NCBI GenBank assembly: GCA_012798535.1
Contig: JAAZMZ010000079.1
Span: forward strand, 1-58,825
Source: Leptolinea sp.
GTDB taxonomy: Bacteria > Chloroflexota > Anaerolineae > Anaerolineales > Anaerolineaceae
Reading direction: 5' to 3'
Length of the DNA stretch: 58,825 bases
This document shows positions 1-8,534 of the stretch, one piece after another. The number at the start of each line of letters is the position of its first letter. Position 1 is the stretch's first letter. The translations under genes were made by a program, and so were the position numbers. The notes under the pieces are model-generated. The model saw nothing but the letters and a program-made list of their open reading frames with translations, ran no database searches and was not told the origin of the DNA.

Positions 1-1
1 C

Positions 2-517
2 ACCACGGTGGCCCCCGGCGCTTACGCCGACCTGACCGTGGTGGCCACCGCCCCCAGTTCGCCGGGCACCTACGACACCCGCTGGGTGCTGACCAATGCC
101 AACGGTGAGAATTTCAGCAGCTTCGACCTGACAATTAATGTGGTACAGGGTGCCAGCAGCAGTTCCGCCGGACCCACCGAAACCGGTGTACCTAATGCCT
201 GCGATGCCATACAAACTGTTGATGGTGATTACGGAGCTGGAACATATACTTTTGATTTAAGTGGTGGACAAGTTAGAATCACATATTCAGCATCCAGTGA
301 TTTAGAAAATGGTTCCATCAAATATACTTATACAGATACAGATGCTGGTGGGGACGATATCAATACCGTCTCGATTGCAGCCTCGGCGAATGACGCATTT
401 GTAGTTGGCGATGCGGATAAGGATATGCATCAATTGACATTGGTAATATCATTCACTAAAGGATCTTTAACCGTCACAAATATAAAATCGGTAGCCTCCA
501 ATTCCAACTGCTGGTGA
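2..517 (+). CDS. NBR1-Ig-like domain protein, 5'-truncated, with a second C-terminal domain
   Basis: The reading frame is open from the window edge, so the N-terminus is missing. The first ~45 residues are the end of an NBR1-type Ig-like domain: the motifs PGAYADL, PGTYDTRW and FDLTINV match the ends of the two genes that follow. A short Ser/Ala linker (GASSSSAG) leads to a ~105-residue region with no family that I recognise, predicted to be beta-rich, with one Cys near its start (PNACD) and one at the very end (NCW), which could form a disulfide outside the cell. The DNA changes character at about base 190: the Ig part is GC-rich like its neighbours, the C-terminal part is clearly AT-richer, which suggests a domain graft. 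It is followed 14 bases later by a similar gene. Export is inferred from the paralogues. Confidence 0.7.
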   Translation, partial: TTVAPGAYADLTVVATAPSSPGTYDTRWVLTNANGENFSSFDLTINVVQGASSSSAGPTETGVPNACDAIQTVDGDYGAGTYTFDLSGGQVRITYSASSDLENGSIKYTYTDTDAGGDDINTVSIAASANDAFVVGDADKDMHQLTLVISFTKGSLTVTNIKSVASNSNCW

Positions 518-531
518 TCTGGTAAGAAACA

Positions 532-1293
532 ATGAACAAGAAAATTCTCTCACTCGTCTCTGCCCTTTTCATTCTAGGCTCACTTTCCGCCTGCGGTGGA
601 GCACCGGCCGCGCCGGCTCCGGTGGATACCGGCCCCACGGTGGACCCCAACCTGGTCTTCACCTCCGGCGCGCAGACCGTTGTCGCCCAGATCACTCTGG
701 ATGCGGCTAGCCGTCCGGTGCCTACCGTCGCCCTGCCGCCCACCCAGGCCATTAGCGAGCTGCCCACGCTTGAACCCCTCGGTACACCGGCAGACGGCCT
801 TCAGCCCGCCGCCGGAATCACCCCGGGCGCGCTGGCTCCCGCTGCCGGCACCACGCCCGGCGCGGTGATCACCCTGCCGGCTTCGGTGCCCACCCTGGGT
901 GGCGTGAACACGCTTGCCGCCGCTTCCACTCCGGCCGGCACAGCCGCCCCGATTGTCAAGTCAATCCCGGATAAGCTCCAGTGGGTCAGCAATACGCCTC
1001 CCGACAAGAGCACCGTGGCCGCCGGCAAGAAATTCAAGATTACCTGGAAACTATCCAATGTCGGCACAACCACCTGGGATTCCACCTATGCCTTCAAGTT
1101 CTACGCCGGCACGCAATTAGCCACCAGTGCTTCTTACCAGGTTTCAAAGGATGTCGCGCCCAACAAATCCTATGATTTCACGGTGGACGCTGTTGCGCCC
1201 ACCACACCCGGCGATTACTATTCTCTGTGGGTTTTGCAGCGGCAGGACGGCCTCAATGTCGGTAAGTTCGACATCACCCTGACCGTAAAATGA
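532..1293 (+). CDS. Lipoprotein with C-terminal NBR1-type Ig-like domain
   Basis: A 253-residue protein with a lipoprotein signal peptide: charged MNKK, a hydrophobic stretch, then lipobox LSAC with the lipidated Cys at residue 21. Residues ~25-135 are low-complexity, rich in Pro, Ala, Thr and Gly, a spacer that would lift the last domain from the membrane. Residues ~140-253 form an NBR1-like Ig domain with the usual signature: W..NTPPD at the start, FKITWKLSNVGTTTWD, then PGDYYSLWVL and a final FDITLTV strand. In Chloroflexota such domains occur on many exported proteins and are thought to bind other proteins or polymers; no substrate can be named. It is the middle of three tandem related genes and is followed by the next after 16 bases, so they are likely co-transcribed. 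Confidence 0.85.
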   Translation: MNKKILSLVSALFILGSLSACGGAPAAPAPVDTGPTVDPNLVFTSGAQTVVAQITLDAASRPVPTVALPPTQAISELPTLEPLGTPADGLQPAAGITPGALAPAAGTTPGAVITLPASVPTLGGVNTLAAASTPAGTAAPIVKSIPDKLQWVSNTPPDKSTVAAGKKFKITWKLSNVGTTTWDSTYAFKFYAGTQLATSASYQVSKDVAPNKSYDFTVDAVAPTTPGDYYSLWVLQRQDGLNVGKFDITLTVK

Positions 1294-1309
1294 TCCGATA
1301 AGGAGAAAA

Positions 1310-1969
1310 ATGAACTTTCAGAAAAGTCTTCTCACGCTGCTGACGGCGGTCTGCCTGTTCTCGGCCTCCGGCTGCAACGCTCCCGTCACCCCGCAGCCTG
1401 CTCCAACCGTGGATGTCCCCGCCCTTAAACAGGAGATCTACTCCACGCTGGTCGCCCAGTTGACCGCAGACGCACCCAAAGCCACAGCCACACCGGCGCC
1501 CACGGCCACAGCGGAAGCCACTGCCACACCCCTCACCCTGCCCACCCTGACTCAGGCGGTGGCCGGTGCGGTCACCTCCACCCCGCAATCCACCTTCACA
1601 GCCGCCGCGGTCACGCGTTATCCCACCTGGACGAAGACTCCGTACACCGACAGTGTGGTCCTTGCATTCCAGTCTCCCGGCGACGGAACCGTGATGGCTC
1701 CCGGGCAGGATTTTGACGTGAAATGGACCTTCCGCAATAACGGCAAACGCAAATGGACCAATGAGTTCTTTGTCACCTACTATGGCGGATATAAAAGTAA
1801 TTCTTTGACAACCATGATGCTGCCCGCCATTGGTTACGGCGAGGAATATACTTTTATAGCAGATTTCACCGCCCCCACCGCGCCGGGGAATTACGTTTCC
1901 TACTGGCGCATGTACAACGATGATAAAGTGGTGATCTTCAAGTTCAATTTTGCTTTTTCTGTAAAATAA
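1310..1969 (+). CDS. Lipoprotein with C-terminal NBR1-type Ig-like domain
   Basis: A 219-residue paralogue of the preceding gene. The start is well set by AAGGAG six bases upstream. The signal peptide ends in SASGC with the lipidated Cys at residue 22. Residues ~25-105 are a Thr/Ala/Pro-rich linker, and residues ~110-219 an NBR1-like Ig domain (FDVKWTFRNNGKRKWTNE, then PGNYVSYWRMY, then a closing FNFAFSVK strand). The order lipobox, flexible linker, Ig domain is the same in both complete genes, so the three-gene array looks like repeated duplication of a surface adhesin-type or scaffold module. It ends before a hairpin terminator. Confidence 0.85.
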   Translation: MNFQKSLLTLLTAVCLFSASGCNAPVTPQPAPTVDVPALKQEIYSTLVAQLTADAPKATATPAPTATAEATATPLTLPTLTQAVAGAVTSTPQSTFTAAAVTRYPTWTKTPYTDSVVLAFQSPGDGTVMAPGQDFDVKWTFRNNGKRKWTNEFFVTYYGGYKSNSLTTMMLPAIGYGEEYTFIADFTAPTAPGNYVSYWRMYNDDKVVIFKFNFAFSVK

Positions 1970-2002
1970 TCCTGAAACGCAGGCTTGCATGATCTCTCAA
2001 AA

Positions 2003-2034
2003 GAGGCTTCCACTAAAGGGAGCCTCTATTCATT
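2003..2034 (+). terminator. Terminator-like hairpin after the Ig-lipoprotein genes
   Basis: GAGGCTTCC (2003-2011) pairs with GGGAGCCTC (2018-2026) with one mismatch and a 6-base loop, followed by the T-rich stretch TATTCATTT. It separates the lipoprotein genes from queG. Confidence 0.6.
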
Positions 2035-2040
2035 TGACCG

Positions 2041-2046
2041 TATAAT
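2041..2046 (+). promoter_or_regulatory. -10 box of queG giving a leaderless transcript
   Basis: A perfect TATAAT ends six bases before the queG ATG at 2053, so transcription should start at or next to the start codon and there is no room for a Shine-Dalgarno site. No convincing -35 was found. Confidence 0.6.
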
Positions 2047-2052
2047 CAAACC

Positions 2053-3246
2053 ATGTCCGCTAGACTGGATCCGCAAATTATTCAGGAAATCAGCCGCCGC
2101 GGTGGGTTTACATTGTGGGGTGTATCTAATGTAACCCCGCTGAGTGCTTTTGACCATTACCGCCGGTGGATCACTGCCGGATTTCACGGCACTATGCATT
2201 TTCTCGAAGACGCCTCCGGGTTGGCAAAACGGGCATCTCCCCGGCTGTTTTTTCCCGCAGCGCGTTCCATTCTTATTCTGGGCGCGCGTTATTCCGGGCG
2301 AATCCCTTTCGCTGATCCCGGCGGCCTGACCGGTCTGATTTCCGCCCACTCCCGCGGCCGCGATTATCATCAGGTTCTGCGGGAACGCGCCGCCTGTGTG
2401 GCGGAAGAACTGTCGCGGGCAGCCGGCAGGCTGGTTGAATTCCTTGTGGCGGTCGATTCCTCGCCCGTGCTGGAAAAACCGCTTGCGGTGCGTGCCGGGC
2501 TGGGCTGGCAGGGCCGTAATTCATTGGCCATCCACCCGCAGGAGGGATCCTTCTTTTTTCTGACAGAAATCTTCACATCGCTGGAACTGGAACCGGCGAG
2601 TCAAGAAATTCCCGACCTCTGCGGCAACTGCCGGCGCTGTCTGGATGCCTGCCCTACAGCCTGCATCCTGCCGGACCGCAGGATCGACGCCCGTAGATGC
2701 CTGGCCTATCAGACTATTGAGAACAGGGGGAGCATTCCCCTTGAGCTGCGTCCGCTGCTGGGCCGCCGTTTGTTCGGCTGTGATGCCTGTCAGTCGGTCT
2801 GTCCGTGGAATCAAAAAGCATCAGAAGTCGGCGTTCTCACAGAATTTCTACCGCGGTCCCTGGAGGATGTCTTTCCCGACCTGCCTGTGCTTGTTCATCT
2901 TTCCGGTGCAGAATTCAAGTCACGCTTTACCGGTACCGGTTTAATTCGCGCCAGGCGCCGCGGATTGCTTCGCAACGCGGCAGTCGTGCTTGGAAATACC
3001 GGTTGTGAAGACGCTGTTGAATCCCTGTCGTATTTACTTTTTAATGAGGCGGACGCCCTCATCCGCGGTCATGCCGCCTGGGGTTTGGGACAAATATCTT
3101 CCTGCCGGGCGCGCGATTTCCTTTCAACGGCACTTAGCCGCGAGACGGATGAGACCGTCCTCGAAGAGATTCGCCTGTCCCTGGCGGAAGATCACGGCGC
3201 CCAGGCTGGCATGGCGGCGTCTTCCGCCACGACCGCCGTTGAATGA
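2053..3246 (+). CDS. queG: Epoxyqueuosine reductase QueG
   Basis: A 397-residue cytoplasmic enzyme that reduces epoxyqueuosine to queuosine in tRNA, the last step of queuosine synthesis. QueG enzymes bind cobalamin and two 4Fe-4S clusters. The N-terminal half is the QueG-type domain (LGWQGRNSLAIHP near residue 155). The cluster ligands are in CGNCRRCLDACPTAC near residue 190 and CDACQSVCPWN near residue 243. The last ~100 residues look like HEAT repeats, as in longer family members. No other queuosine gene is nearby. The 3' end overlaps the convergent PD40 gene by 55 bases. A TATAAT six bases before the ATG suggests a leaderless mRNA. Confidence 0.93.
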   Translation: MSARLDPQIIQEISRRGGFTLWGVSNVTPLSAFDHYRRWITAGFHGTMHFLEDASGLAKRASPRLFFPAARSILILGARYSGRIPFADPGGLTGLISAHSRGRDYHQVLRERAACVAEELSRAAGRLVEFLVAVDSSPVLEKPLAVRAGLGWQGRNSLAIHPQEGSFFFLTEIFTSLELEPASQEIPDLCGNCRRCLDACPTACILPDRRIDARRCLAYQTIENRGSIPLELRPLLGRRLFGCDACQSVCPWNQKASEVGVLTEFLPRSLEDVFPDLPVLVHLSGAEFKSRFTGTGLIRARRRGLLRNAAVVLGNTGCEDAVESLSYLLFNEADALIRGHAAWGLGQISSCRARDFLSTALSRETDETVLEEIRLSLAEDHGAQAGMAASSATTAVE

Positions 3247-4559
3247 TTTTTTGAGTTCCACACAACGGCTTCGGGTTTCGATCCGGTCACACCCGGCCGG
3301 GATTGTTGAAAGACGATCCACTGGCCGTCAGGGCTCCATTTCGGCGCAGCCTGCATCCGGCTGAGATCACCGGTAAGCGGCGTGGCTTCCAATCCTTCCA
3401 GATCCAGCAGCCATAACTGACGGCCAATCGGACCGCCGGAAAGCCGTGCGCCCAGGATGATCTTCCGGCCATTCGGCGACCAATCTGGTTCACCCAGTTC
3501 GATCTGAGGCAGAATATCCTTGAACGGTTCTGTTATGGTGCCGCTGACCAGATCCACCACATAGAGCGTCGATGACACAACTTCATCTTCAAAGATATCC
3601 TCCACAAACGCCAGTCTGGTTCCATCCGGTGACCAGGCTCCCTTCTGCGGACGGCCAGTTCCCAGCAGAAAATCATGACGTCCTTCGGGATATTGCACGC
3701 GAATTCCCCTGCTATTTTTGTCATAAAAAGCCAATTTTAGTCCGTCAGGTGAAAAAGACGGCAGACTGCCCGTGATTCCCTTCTCCTGGATCAACGCGGC
3801 CGGTATGGGATTATCTTCCGTGGTCAGCAGAGTGTAAATATAGTCAGCCGTACTGGTCGTCCCATCCAGCGGGTCGCGGTTGCGTGAAAACGCCAGCAGC
3901 CGTCCATCCCGTGAAACGGCAGGATCACCGCAGGTTTCGTGTTCACAATTGACGATCAGGCTGTTATGCCCGCCGTCGCGATCGGTATGATGAATATCCG
4001 CGCCGCCCAGATCGTTGCGGACGGAATAGTAGAATCCTGAACCATTCGGCTCCGCGGCAAACCCGGTGATCCTGCCGCTGGTATGTGTGATCTGCCGGGA
4101 ATTATCTCCCCTCTGATTGACGAGCCAGATTTCCGGTGTGTTAGTCGCCTTTCCAAGATAGGCGATCTCCGCCGGGCGGATATGAAATTGCCAGGCCAAA
4201 TCCTTCGGATAACGGTGGTCATTCCGACTGGTCGCACCGGCCGAAAGCAGGATTTGGATATTCATATCTGTCGGATAACCGGATTCGGTAATTATGGTCA
4301 ATCTATTGCCGTCCCAGACAGATTGGATATTGACGGGCGGCTGAATCGACAGATGACTCTCCACCGAATCGCGGTCCATTTCCACAGGAAATGTCAGTTT
4401 GATTTCGGCCAGAGAACTGATTTCCGCGCCTTTCTCAGGACTGATACGCGGTTCAGGGAGAGTCTGCCAGAGAGGTAGAAAAACCAGCCCCAGGCAAATC
4501 AGTACCACCAGTCCAAAGATCAGGTAAAGAATTCGACTGTAAATAATTCTGGATTTCAT
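3192..4559 (-). CDS. Membrane-anchored PD40/TolB-type beta-propeller protein with Ig-like domain
   Basis: A 455-residue protein. The ATG at 4559 is preferred over a TTG eight codons upstream because that stretch lies inside a terminator hairpin. Residues ~8-27 are an uncleaved membrane anchor, residues ~35-125 an SbsA/Big_5-type Ig domain (ISPEKGAEISSLAEIKLTF), and the rest carries repeated PD40 blades: PAVSRDGRLLAFSR, PSFSPDGLKLAFYD, GAWSPDGTRLAFVE, PDWSPNGRKIILGA and PKWSPDGQWIVFQQ. The propeller should lie outside the membrane; partners are unknown. No Shine-Dalgarno site is visible, and the gene follows the LysM gene past a hairpin. It ends inside the 3' end of queG on the other strand. 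Confidence 0.85.
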   Translation of the reverse strand: MKSRIIYSRILYLIFGLVVLICLGLVFLPLWQTLPEPRISPEKGAEISSLAEIKLTFPVEMDRDSVESHLSIQPPVNIQSVWDGNRLTIITESGYPTDMNIQILLSAGATSRNDHRYPKDLAWQFHIRPAEIAYLGKATNTPEIWLVNQRGDNSRQITHTSGRITGFAAEPNGSGFYYSVRNDLGGADIHHTDRDGGHNSLIVNCEHETCGDPAVSRDGRLLAFSRNRDPLDGTTSTADYIYTLLTTEDNPIPAALIQEKGITGSLPSFSPDGLKLAFYDKNSRGIRVQYPEGRHDFLLGTGRPQKGAWSPDGTRLAFVEDIFEDEVVSSTLYVVDLVSGTITEPFKDILPQIELGEPDWSPNGRKIILGARLSGGPIGRQLWLLDLEGLEATPLTGDLSRMQAAPKWSPDGQWIVFQQSRPGVTGSKPEAVVWNSKNHSTAVVAEDAAMPAWAP

Positions 4560-4591
4560 AAGAAAGCGGGCGGGTTTATCCAACCCGCCCG
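4560..4591 (-). terminator. Terminator hairpin after the LysM gene
   Basis: CGGGCGGGTT (4567-4576) pairs perfectly with AACCCGCCCG (4582-4591) around a 5-base loop. On the minus strand it is followed by CTTTCTT and then at once by the ATG of the propeller gene, so it may partly uncouple that gene from the LysM gene. Confidence 0.65.
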
Positions 4592-4611
4592 TCTGAAATC
4601 AATACACCAGA

Positions 4612-5370
4612 TTATTGCGCTGCCGGTGATCCGGCGACCGTTGGAGTTTTTGTCGGAGCTTTGGTGCCGCCAATCTGGGTCCCGCCGGGTGTAATGGTCG
4701 CCGGGCGAGTGGGTACAACTGTCACAAGATTTACCGGGATCTGCAATTCCTGCCCAACCTGGATCAGGTTCGCGTCCTTGATCTTATTCTGGGTCAATAT
4801 CTTTTCCGCCACGCTGTTGAATTTCGCGGCTATCTTGTTGATGGTGTCGCCAGGTTCAACCGAGTACTTGATCAATGTTCCGGCTTTCAGGTTCTGCGGG
4901 ATCGGTGTATCAGTAGGCAGCACCGCGCCCGGCTGCGGGATGAGAATCTTTTCGCCGACTTTAATGTTGCACCCCGAGCCCAGAGCAGGATTTAGCAAAG
5001 TCAGGGCTTTCACCACTGTACCGTATTGGTCTGCGATCTTCTGGCAGTAATCTCCTTCAACCACGGTGTATTCGAATGGCCCGCTGGGTGTTGATGTGGC
5101 GCTGGGCATCTGTGTCGCCGAAGCCGTCGGGCTTAGGGTAAAAGTACTGGTCGGTGGTATGGGAGAAGCGGTGTACGTCAGGGTTGGTGTACTGGTCTTT
5201 GTATTGAGGAAAGATAACGCCGGTTTGTTTGGACCGGACAGCCAGTAGATCAATAGTAGTACACCGCCCAGAATCAAAATACCGGCGAGACCGCCGATCA
5301 GAAACGGCATTGTTTGCTGCCGTTTTTTGTACGAATCAATCACATTCTGAGGGTTTTCTTTTCCAGACAT
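4612..5370 (-). CDS. Membrane-anchored protein with two LysM domains
   Basis: A 252-residue protein. The start at 5370 (MSGKENPQ) is preferred to one 17 codons upstream, which lacks a usable ribosome site. Residues ~22-43 form one membrane segment, followed by a Thr/Ser/Pro-rich linker to about residue 98. LysM 1 spans ~100-147 (YTVVEGDYCQKIADQYG ... GEKILIPQ) and LysM 2 ~168-213 (YSVEPGDTINKIAAKFN ... GQELQIPV). LysM domains bind GlcNAc-containing glycans such as peptidoglycan, so the protein probably ties the membrane to the wall or another glycan; no catalytic domain is present. The first LysM has two Cys (DYCQK, SGCN), possibly a disulfide. uvrA lies upstream on the same strand. Confidence 0.85.
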   Translation of the reverse strand: MSGKENPQNVIDSYKKRQQTMPFLIGGLAGILILGGVLLLIYWLSGPNKPALSFLNTKTSTPTLTYTASPIPPTSTFTLSPTASATQMPSATSTPSGPFEYTVVEGDYCQKIADQYGTVVKALTLLNPALGSGCNIKVGEKILIPQPGAVLPTDTPIPQNLKAGTLIKYSVEPGDTINKIAAKFNSVAEKILTQNKIKDANLIQVGQELQIPVNLVTVVPTRPATITPGGTQIGGTKAPTKTPTVAGSPAAQ

Positions 5371-5500
5371 AGGATTTCCCGTTTCCTTCTGGAATTCCCG
5401 ATCCAACCTGCGACCGGTCATCCCTGATTTTCAATGCAAGTTCTGCCGTGCCTTAGCGGATTCTACCTGATTATCCCGCTTTTAGCGAGCCAAGAGACGG

Positions 5501-8389
5501 CTATTTTCTTGACAGAACATCCTTCAAAAATTGCCCGGTGTATGAGGTTTCCACCCGGCTCAGGTCTTCCGGAGTACCGGTAGCGATCAGTTTTCCGCCG
5601 CGGTCACCTCCTTCAGGTCCTAGATCAATAATATAATCGGCAACTTTAATTATGTCGAGGTTATGTTCAATGATCACAATGGAATTGCCATTGTCCACCA
5701 GACGCTGTAACACATCGATCAGGCGGTGCACATCGGCGGCATGCAGTCCAACGGAAGGTTCGTCCAGCACATACAGGGTTTTTCCGGTTGCCCGCCGTGA
5801 AAGTTCTTTTGCCAGTTTCACCCGCTGTGCTTCCCCGCCTGAAAGGGTGGTGCCCGGCTGACCGATACGTACATACCCCAGGCCGACATCCATCAGCGTT
5901 TTCAGTTTGTTCTGAATACCCGGAAAAGCGGCAAAGAATTCGACTCCTTCCTCCACTGTCATATCGAGCACATCGGCAATCGACTTGCCTTTGAATTTCA
6001 CCTGCAATGTCTCACGGTTGAAGCGCGCGCCGTGGCACACGTCGCAGGGCACATACACATCCGGCAGGAATTGCATCTCGATACGCAGTTGTCCCTGTCC
6101 CTGGCAGGCTTCGCAGCGCCCGCCGTGAACATTGAAGGAAAATCGTCCGCCCTTATATCCGCGGATTTTACTTTCCGGCAATTCGGCAAATAGAACTCTA
6201 ATCTCATCGAACAGCCCGGTGTATGTTCCCGGGTTGGATCTTGGCGTGCGGCCGATAGGAGACTGATCGATATTGATGATCTTATCGATATGCTCTATAC
6301 CTTCCAACCGGTCGAACTCACCCGGCTGGGTGTGAGCGTTGTAAAACTGCCGGGCCAGCTCCGCATACAGGATGTCGACCATCAACGTGCTCTTTCCCGA
6401 GCCTGATACACCTGTGATACAGGTCAACACGCCCAGGGGTATATGCACATCGATGTTTTTCAGATTATTTGCCCTGGCTCCACGGACGATCAGTTCCTTT
6501 CCGTTGCCTTTCCGGCGGATTTCAGGAACCGGTATTTTCTTTCTTCCGCTCAGATAATCGCCGGTGATGGATTTTTTGTCTTCAATAATGTGCTGGACGT
6601 TCCCGGCAGAGATAATTTCACCTCCGTGTTCACCGGCTCCCGGGCCGAGATCGATGATCCAGTCTGCCGCGCGGATGGTTTCGTCGTCATGCTCCACCAC
6701 CAGTACCGTATTCCCAAGATTCACCAGCCCCCGCAAAGTGGCCAGCAGGCGGTCATTATCCCGCGGGTGCAATCCAATGGAAGGTTCATCCAACACATAG
6801 AGTACGCCCATCAGGCGGGAACCGATCTGTGTGGCCAGACGGATGCGCTGAGCTTCACCGCCCGAGAGGGATCCCGCAGGTCTGCGCAGTGTCAGATAGT
6901 TCAATCCGACATCCACCAGGAATCCCAATCTCTCGCGAATCTCTTTCAAAACCCGTTCCGCGATGGTCTTCTGGCGGATGGTAAGACAACCATCCCTGTC
7001 CATCAATTTTACAATCCAAGAAAGGGTTTTCTCTACCGGCCACCCGGTTATTTCCACGATGTTTTTTTCATCAACCGTAACGGCCATGGCTTCCGGCCGC
7101 AGGCGGGTTCCCTTGCAGGTCGGGCACGGCCGGTCACTCATATATTCGCCGATACGGCTGCGAATGAACTCCGAGGATGTCTCGCGGAAGCGGCGCTCCA
7201 GGTTGGGAATGACTCCTTCGAATGTGGTATCGAACGTGGTATGCCGTTCATTATTCCGACCTACCATGTTCATGGTCACTTCCTGTTTGCCCGTACCGTA
7301 CAAGACCAGATTCAGTTTTTCTTCAGGAATTTGATTTACAGGTATATCCAGATCGATATGGAAGTGCCCGGCCACGGCCTCTAGCATTTGCCAGTAATAG
7401 CCGCCCTGTTCCCGGCTGTTGCTCCATTCCATGGCGATGATCGCGCCGTCATTCAACGACCGATCGCGGTCAGGGATCAACAAATCCGGGTCGATTTCCA
7501 GTTTGCTGCCCAGCCCTTCACAATCCGGGCAGGCGCCGTGCGGAGTGTTAAAAGAAAATGTACGCGGCTCGATTTCCGGCAGACTTACCCCGTGCTCCGG
7601 GCAGGCCAGATGTTCACTGAAAAAAAGATCAACCGGAGGTTCAACACTCGCATTTTGTACGGTCAGGTAACCTTCCCCGATCTTTAAGGCGGTTTCTACG
7701 GAATCCGTGAGACGTGAAAGGGCATTCTTCTGTTCAGTTTCTTCCGCCTGTTTGTTGATTACCAGCCGGTCGACTACCGCTTCGATTGTGTGGATTTTAA
7801 AGCGGTCCAGGGTGATCTCGTCTTCCAGATTTACGACCTGACCGTCCACTCTCGCGCGCACAAAACCCATTTTGCGGATATCTTCAAAAATGTTCTGATA
7901 GGTACCCTTCCGTCCACGCACCAGGGGGGAAAGGATCAACAGGCGGGTGCCGTCGGGCAATGCCTGAATGGCATCCACAATTTCCTGGGCAGACTGCCGC
8001 TGAACCTCCCTTCCACACACCGGGCAATGGGGAATTCCCACGCGGGCAAATAGCAGGCGCAGGTAATCGTACACTTCTGTCACTGTTCCCACTGTAGAAC
8101 GCGGATTGTGCGAGGTGGCTTTTTGGTCGATGGAAACGGCAGGTGACAGACCTTCGATGGAATCCACATCCGGTTTATCCATCTGCCCCAGGAATTGGCG
8201 GGCGTATGCCGAAAGGGATTCCACGTAACGGCGCTGTCCTTCGGCAAAGATGGTATCGAACGCTAGAGAGGATTTACCGGAACCGGAGAGACCGGTAATC
8301 ACCACCAGTTTATCGCGGGGAATATCCACGGAAATGTTCTTTAAATTGTGCTCACGGGCGCCAATAACACGGATTACATCTTGAGACAT
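5501..8389 (-). CDS. uvrA: Excinuclease ABC subunit A
   Basis: A 962-residue, full-length UvrA, the damage-sensing ATPase of nucleotide excision repair that works with UvrB and UvrC (not in this window). Both ABC ATPase units are intact: Walker [10 protein letters not shown] near residue 31 and GVSGSGKST in the second half, signatures [12 protein letters not shown] and [12 protein letters not shown], and Walker B motifs ending LDEPS. Zinc-finger cysteines are visible ([25 protein letters not shown]). It sits alone on the minus strand, head to head with the MFS gene, with a TATAAT about 40 bases before its ATG. Confidence 0.97.
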   Translation of the reverse strand: MSQDVIRVIGAREHNLKNISVDIPRDKLVVITGLSGSGKSSLAFDTIFAEGQRRYVESLSAYARQFLGQMDKPDVDSIEGLSPAVSIDQKATSHNPRSTVGTVTEVYDYLRLLFARVGIPHCPVCGREVQRQSAQEIVDAIQALPDGTRLLILSPLVRGRKGTYQNIFEDIRKMGFVRARVDGQVVNLEDEITLDRFKIHTIEAVVDRLVINKQAEETEQKNALSRLTDSVETALKIGEGYLTVQNASVEPPVDLFFSEHLACPEHGVSLPEIEPRTFSFNTPHGACPDCEGLGSKLEIDPDLLIPDRDRSLNDGAIIAMEWSNSREQGGYYWQMLEAVAGHFHIDLDIPVNQIPEEKLNLVLYGTGKQEVTMNMVGRNNERHTTFDTTFEGVIPNLERRFRETSSEFIRSRIGEYMSDRPCPTCKGTRLRPEAMAVTVDEKNIVEITGWPVEKTLSWIVKLMDRDGCLTIRQKTIAERVLKEIRERLGFLVDVGLNYLTLRRPAGSLSGGEAQRIRLATQIGSRLMGVLYVLDEPSIGLHPRDNDRLLATLRGLVNLGNTVLVVEHDDETIRAADWIIDLGPGAGEHGGEIISAGNVQHIIEDKKSITGDYLSGRKKIPVPEIRRKGNGKELIVRGARANNLKNIDVHIPLGVLTCITGVSGSGKSTLMVDILYAELARQFYNAHTQPGEFDRLEGIEHIDKIINIDQSPIGRTPRSNPGTYTGLFDEIRVLFAELPESKIRGYKGGRFSFNVHGGRCEACQGQGQLRIEMQFLPDVYVPCDVCHGARFNRETLQVKFKGKSIADVLDMTVEEGVEFFAAFPGIQNKLKTLMDVGLGYVRIGQPGTTLSGGEAQRVKLAKELSRRATGKTLYVLDEPSVGLHAADVHRLIDVLQRLVDNGNSIVIIEHNLDIIKVADYIIDLGPEGGDRGGKLIATGTPEDLSRVETSYTGQFLKDVLSRK

Positions 8390-8429
8390 GCCTTCACCTG
8401 AATACCTGATTTATCATTTGCAGCAACGT

Positions 8430-8435
8430 ATTATA
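8430..8435 (-). promoter_or_regulatory. -10 box of uvrA
   Basis: TATAAT on the minus strand, about 40 bases before the uvrA ATG. No good -35 hexamer at normal spacing. I saw no LexA-type box, so SOS control cannot be argued from the sequence. Confidence 0.4.
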
Positions 8436-8475
8436 CATACTTATTCATAATAAATCATTTGTTCTTAGAATGAAT

Positions 8476-8504
8476 TTCCCAATTGTATCGGATTCCTGTA
8501 TAAT
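8476..8504 (+). promoter_or_regulatory. Promoter of the MFS gene
   Basis: TTCCCA (8476-8481), a 17-base spacer and a perfect TATAAT (8499-8504), about 30 bases before the MFS start. The -35 match is only partial. Confidence 0.5.
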
Positions 8505-8534
8505 CGAATAATACTATGCGGGAGAGTGGCGAGC

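Noticed and set aside
1274..1990. A 238-residue open frame opposite the third Ig-lipoprotein gene
   Set aside because: Low-complexity Gly/Cys/Arg translation caused by the Thr/Ala-rich sense strand.
6443..7384. A 313-residue open frame opposite uvrA
   Set aside because: It lies wholly inside the strongly conserved uvrA gene on the other strand, has no family pattern and no ribosome site.
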